From positions 1-8,253 of the forward strand of contig CAMWQF010000113.1 of NCBI GenBank assembly GCA_947176285.1: DNA of 8,253 nt, in the 5' to 3' direction. Positions 8,239 through 8,253 of this stretch are shown one piece after another. The position numbers and the translations under genes are program-made. Source of the stretch: an uncultured Porphyromonadaceae bacterium. GTDB taxonomy: Bacteria; Bacteroidota; Bacteroidia; Bacteroidales; Muribaculaceae. How positions within the stretch are numbered: the stretch's first letter is position 1; the number at the start of each line of letters is the position of its first letter. A model generated the notes under the pieces. It was not told the DNA's origin. It saw only the letters and a program-made list of their open reading frames with translations, and ran no database searches.

Positions 8239-8253
8239 CAATAACATTTATTA

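Overview
The window is a stretch of a Bacteroidales-type polysaccharide-utilisation locus (PUL). It holds four tightly packed plus-strand genes in the order susC-susD-susC-susD. SusC/SusD pairs are a hallmark of the phylum Bacteroidota. The organism call is supported by SPII lipoprotein signals with acidic residues just after the cysteine, starts preceded by A-rich sequence instead of a clear Shine-Dalgarno, and a GC content that looks moderate by eye. A gut or rumen Prevotella, Bacteroides or Muribaculaceae-like organism fits, but the genus cannot be fixed from this sequence.

Layout. Positions 1-1331 are the C-terminal part of a SusC-like TonB-dependent outer-membrane transporter whose start lies outside the window. 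After 25 bases comes a large SusD-like surface lipoprotein (1357-3480, 707 aa). A 60-base gap leads to a second, complete SusC-like transporter (3541-6384, 947 aa), and after 28 bases a second SusD-like lipoprotein (6413-8143, 576 aa). The remaining 110 bases contain no gene. They hold a conspicuous inverted repeat with C- and G-rich arms, followed by a short T-tract.

How the genes work together. In this family SusD is a lipid-anchored lid on the extracellular face of the SusC barrel. The pair captures oligosaccharides cut at the cell surface and imports them into the periplasm using TonB energy. Two different pairs in one probable transcription unit suggest a complex or heterogeneous glycan, or products of different size. 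Tandem susCDCD is known from the xylan (xus) loci of Prevotella and Bacteroides and from other PULs, so the substrate remains open. No glycoside hydrolase, surface glycan-binding protein or regulator is visible here.

Most of the window is a conventional PUL core, and I see no clearly undescribed system. The points most worth a second look are the inverted repeat at the 3' end, the second SusC with no N-terminal extension and an atypical TonB-box region, and a tryptophan-rich segment in the oversized first SusD.
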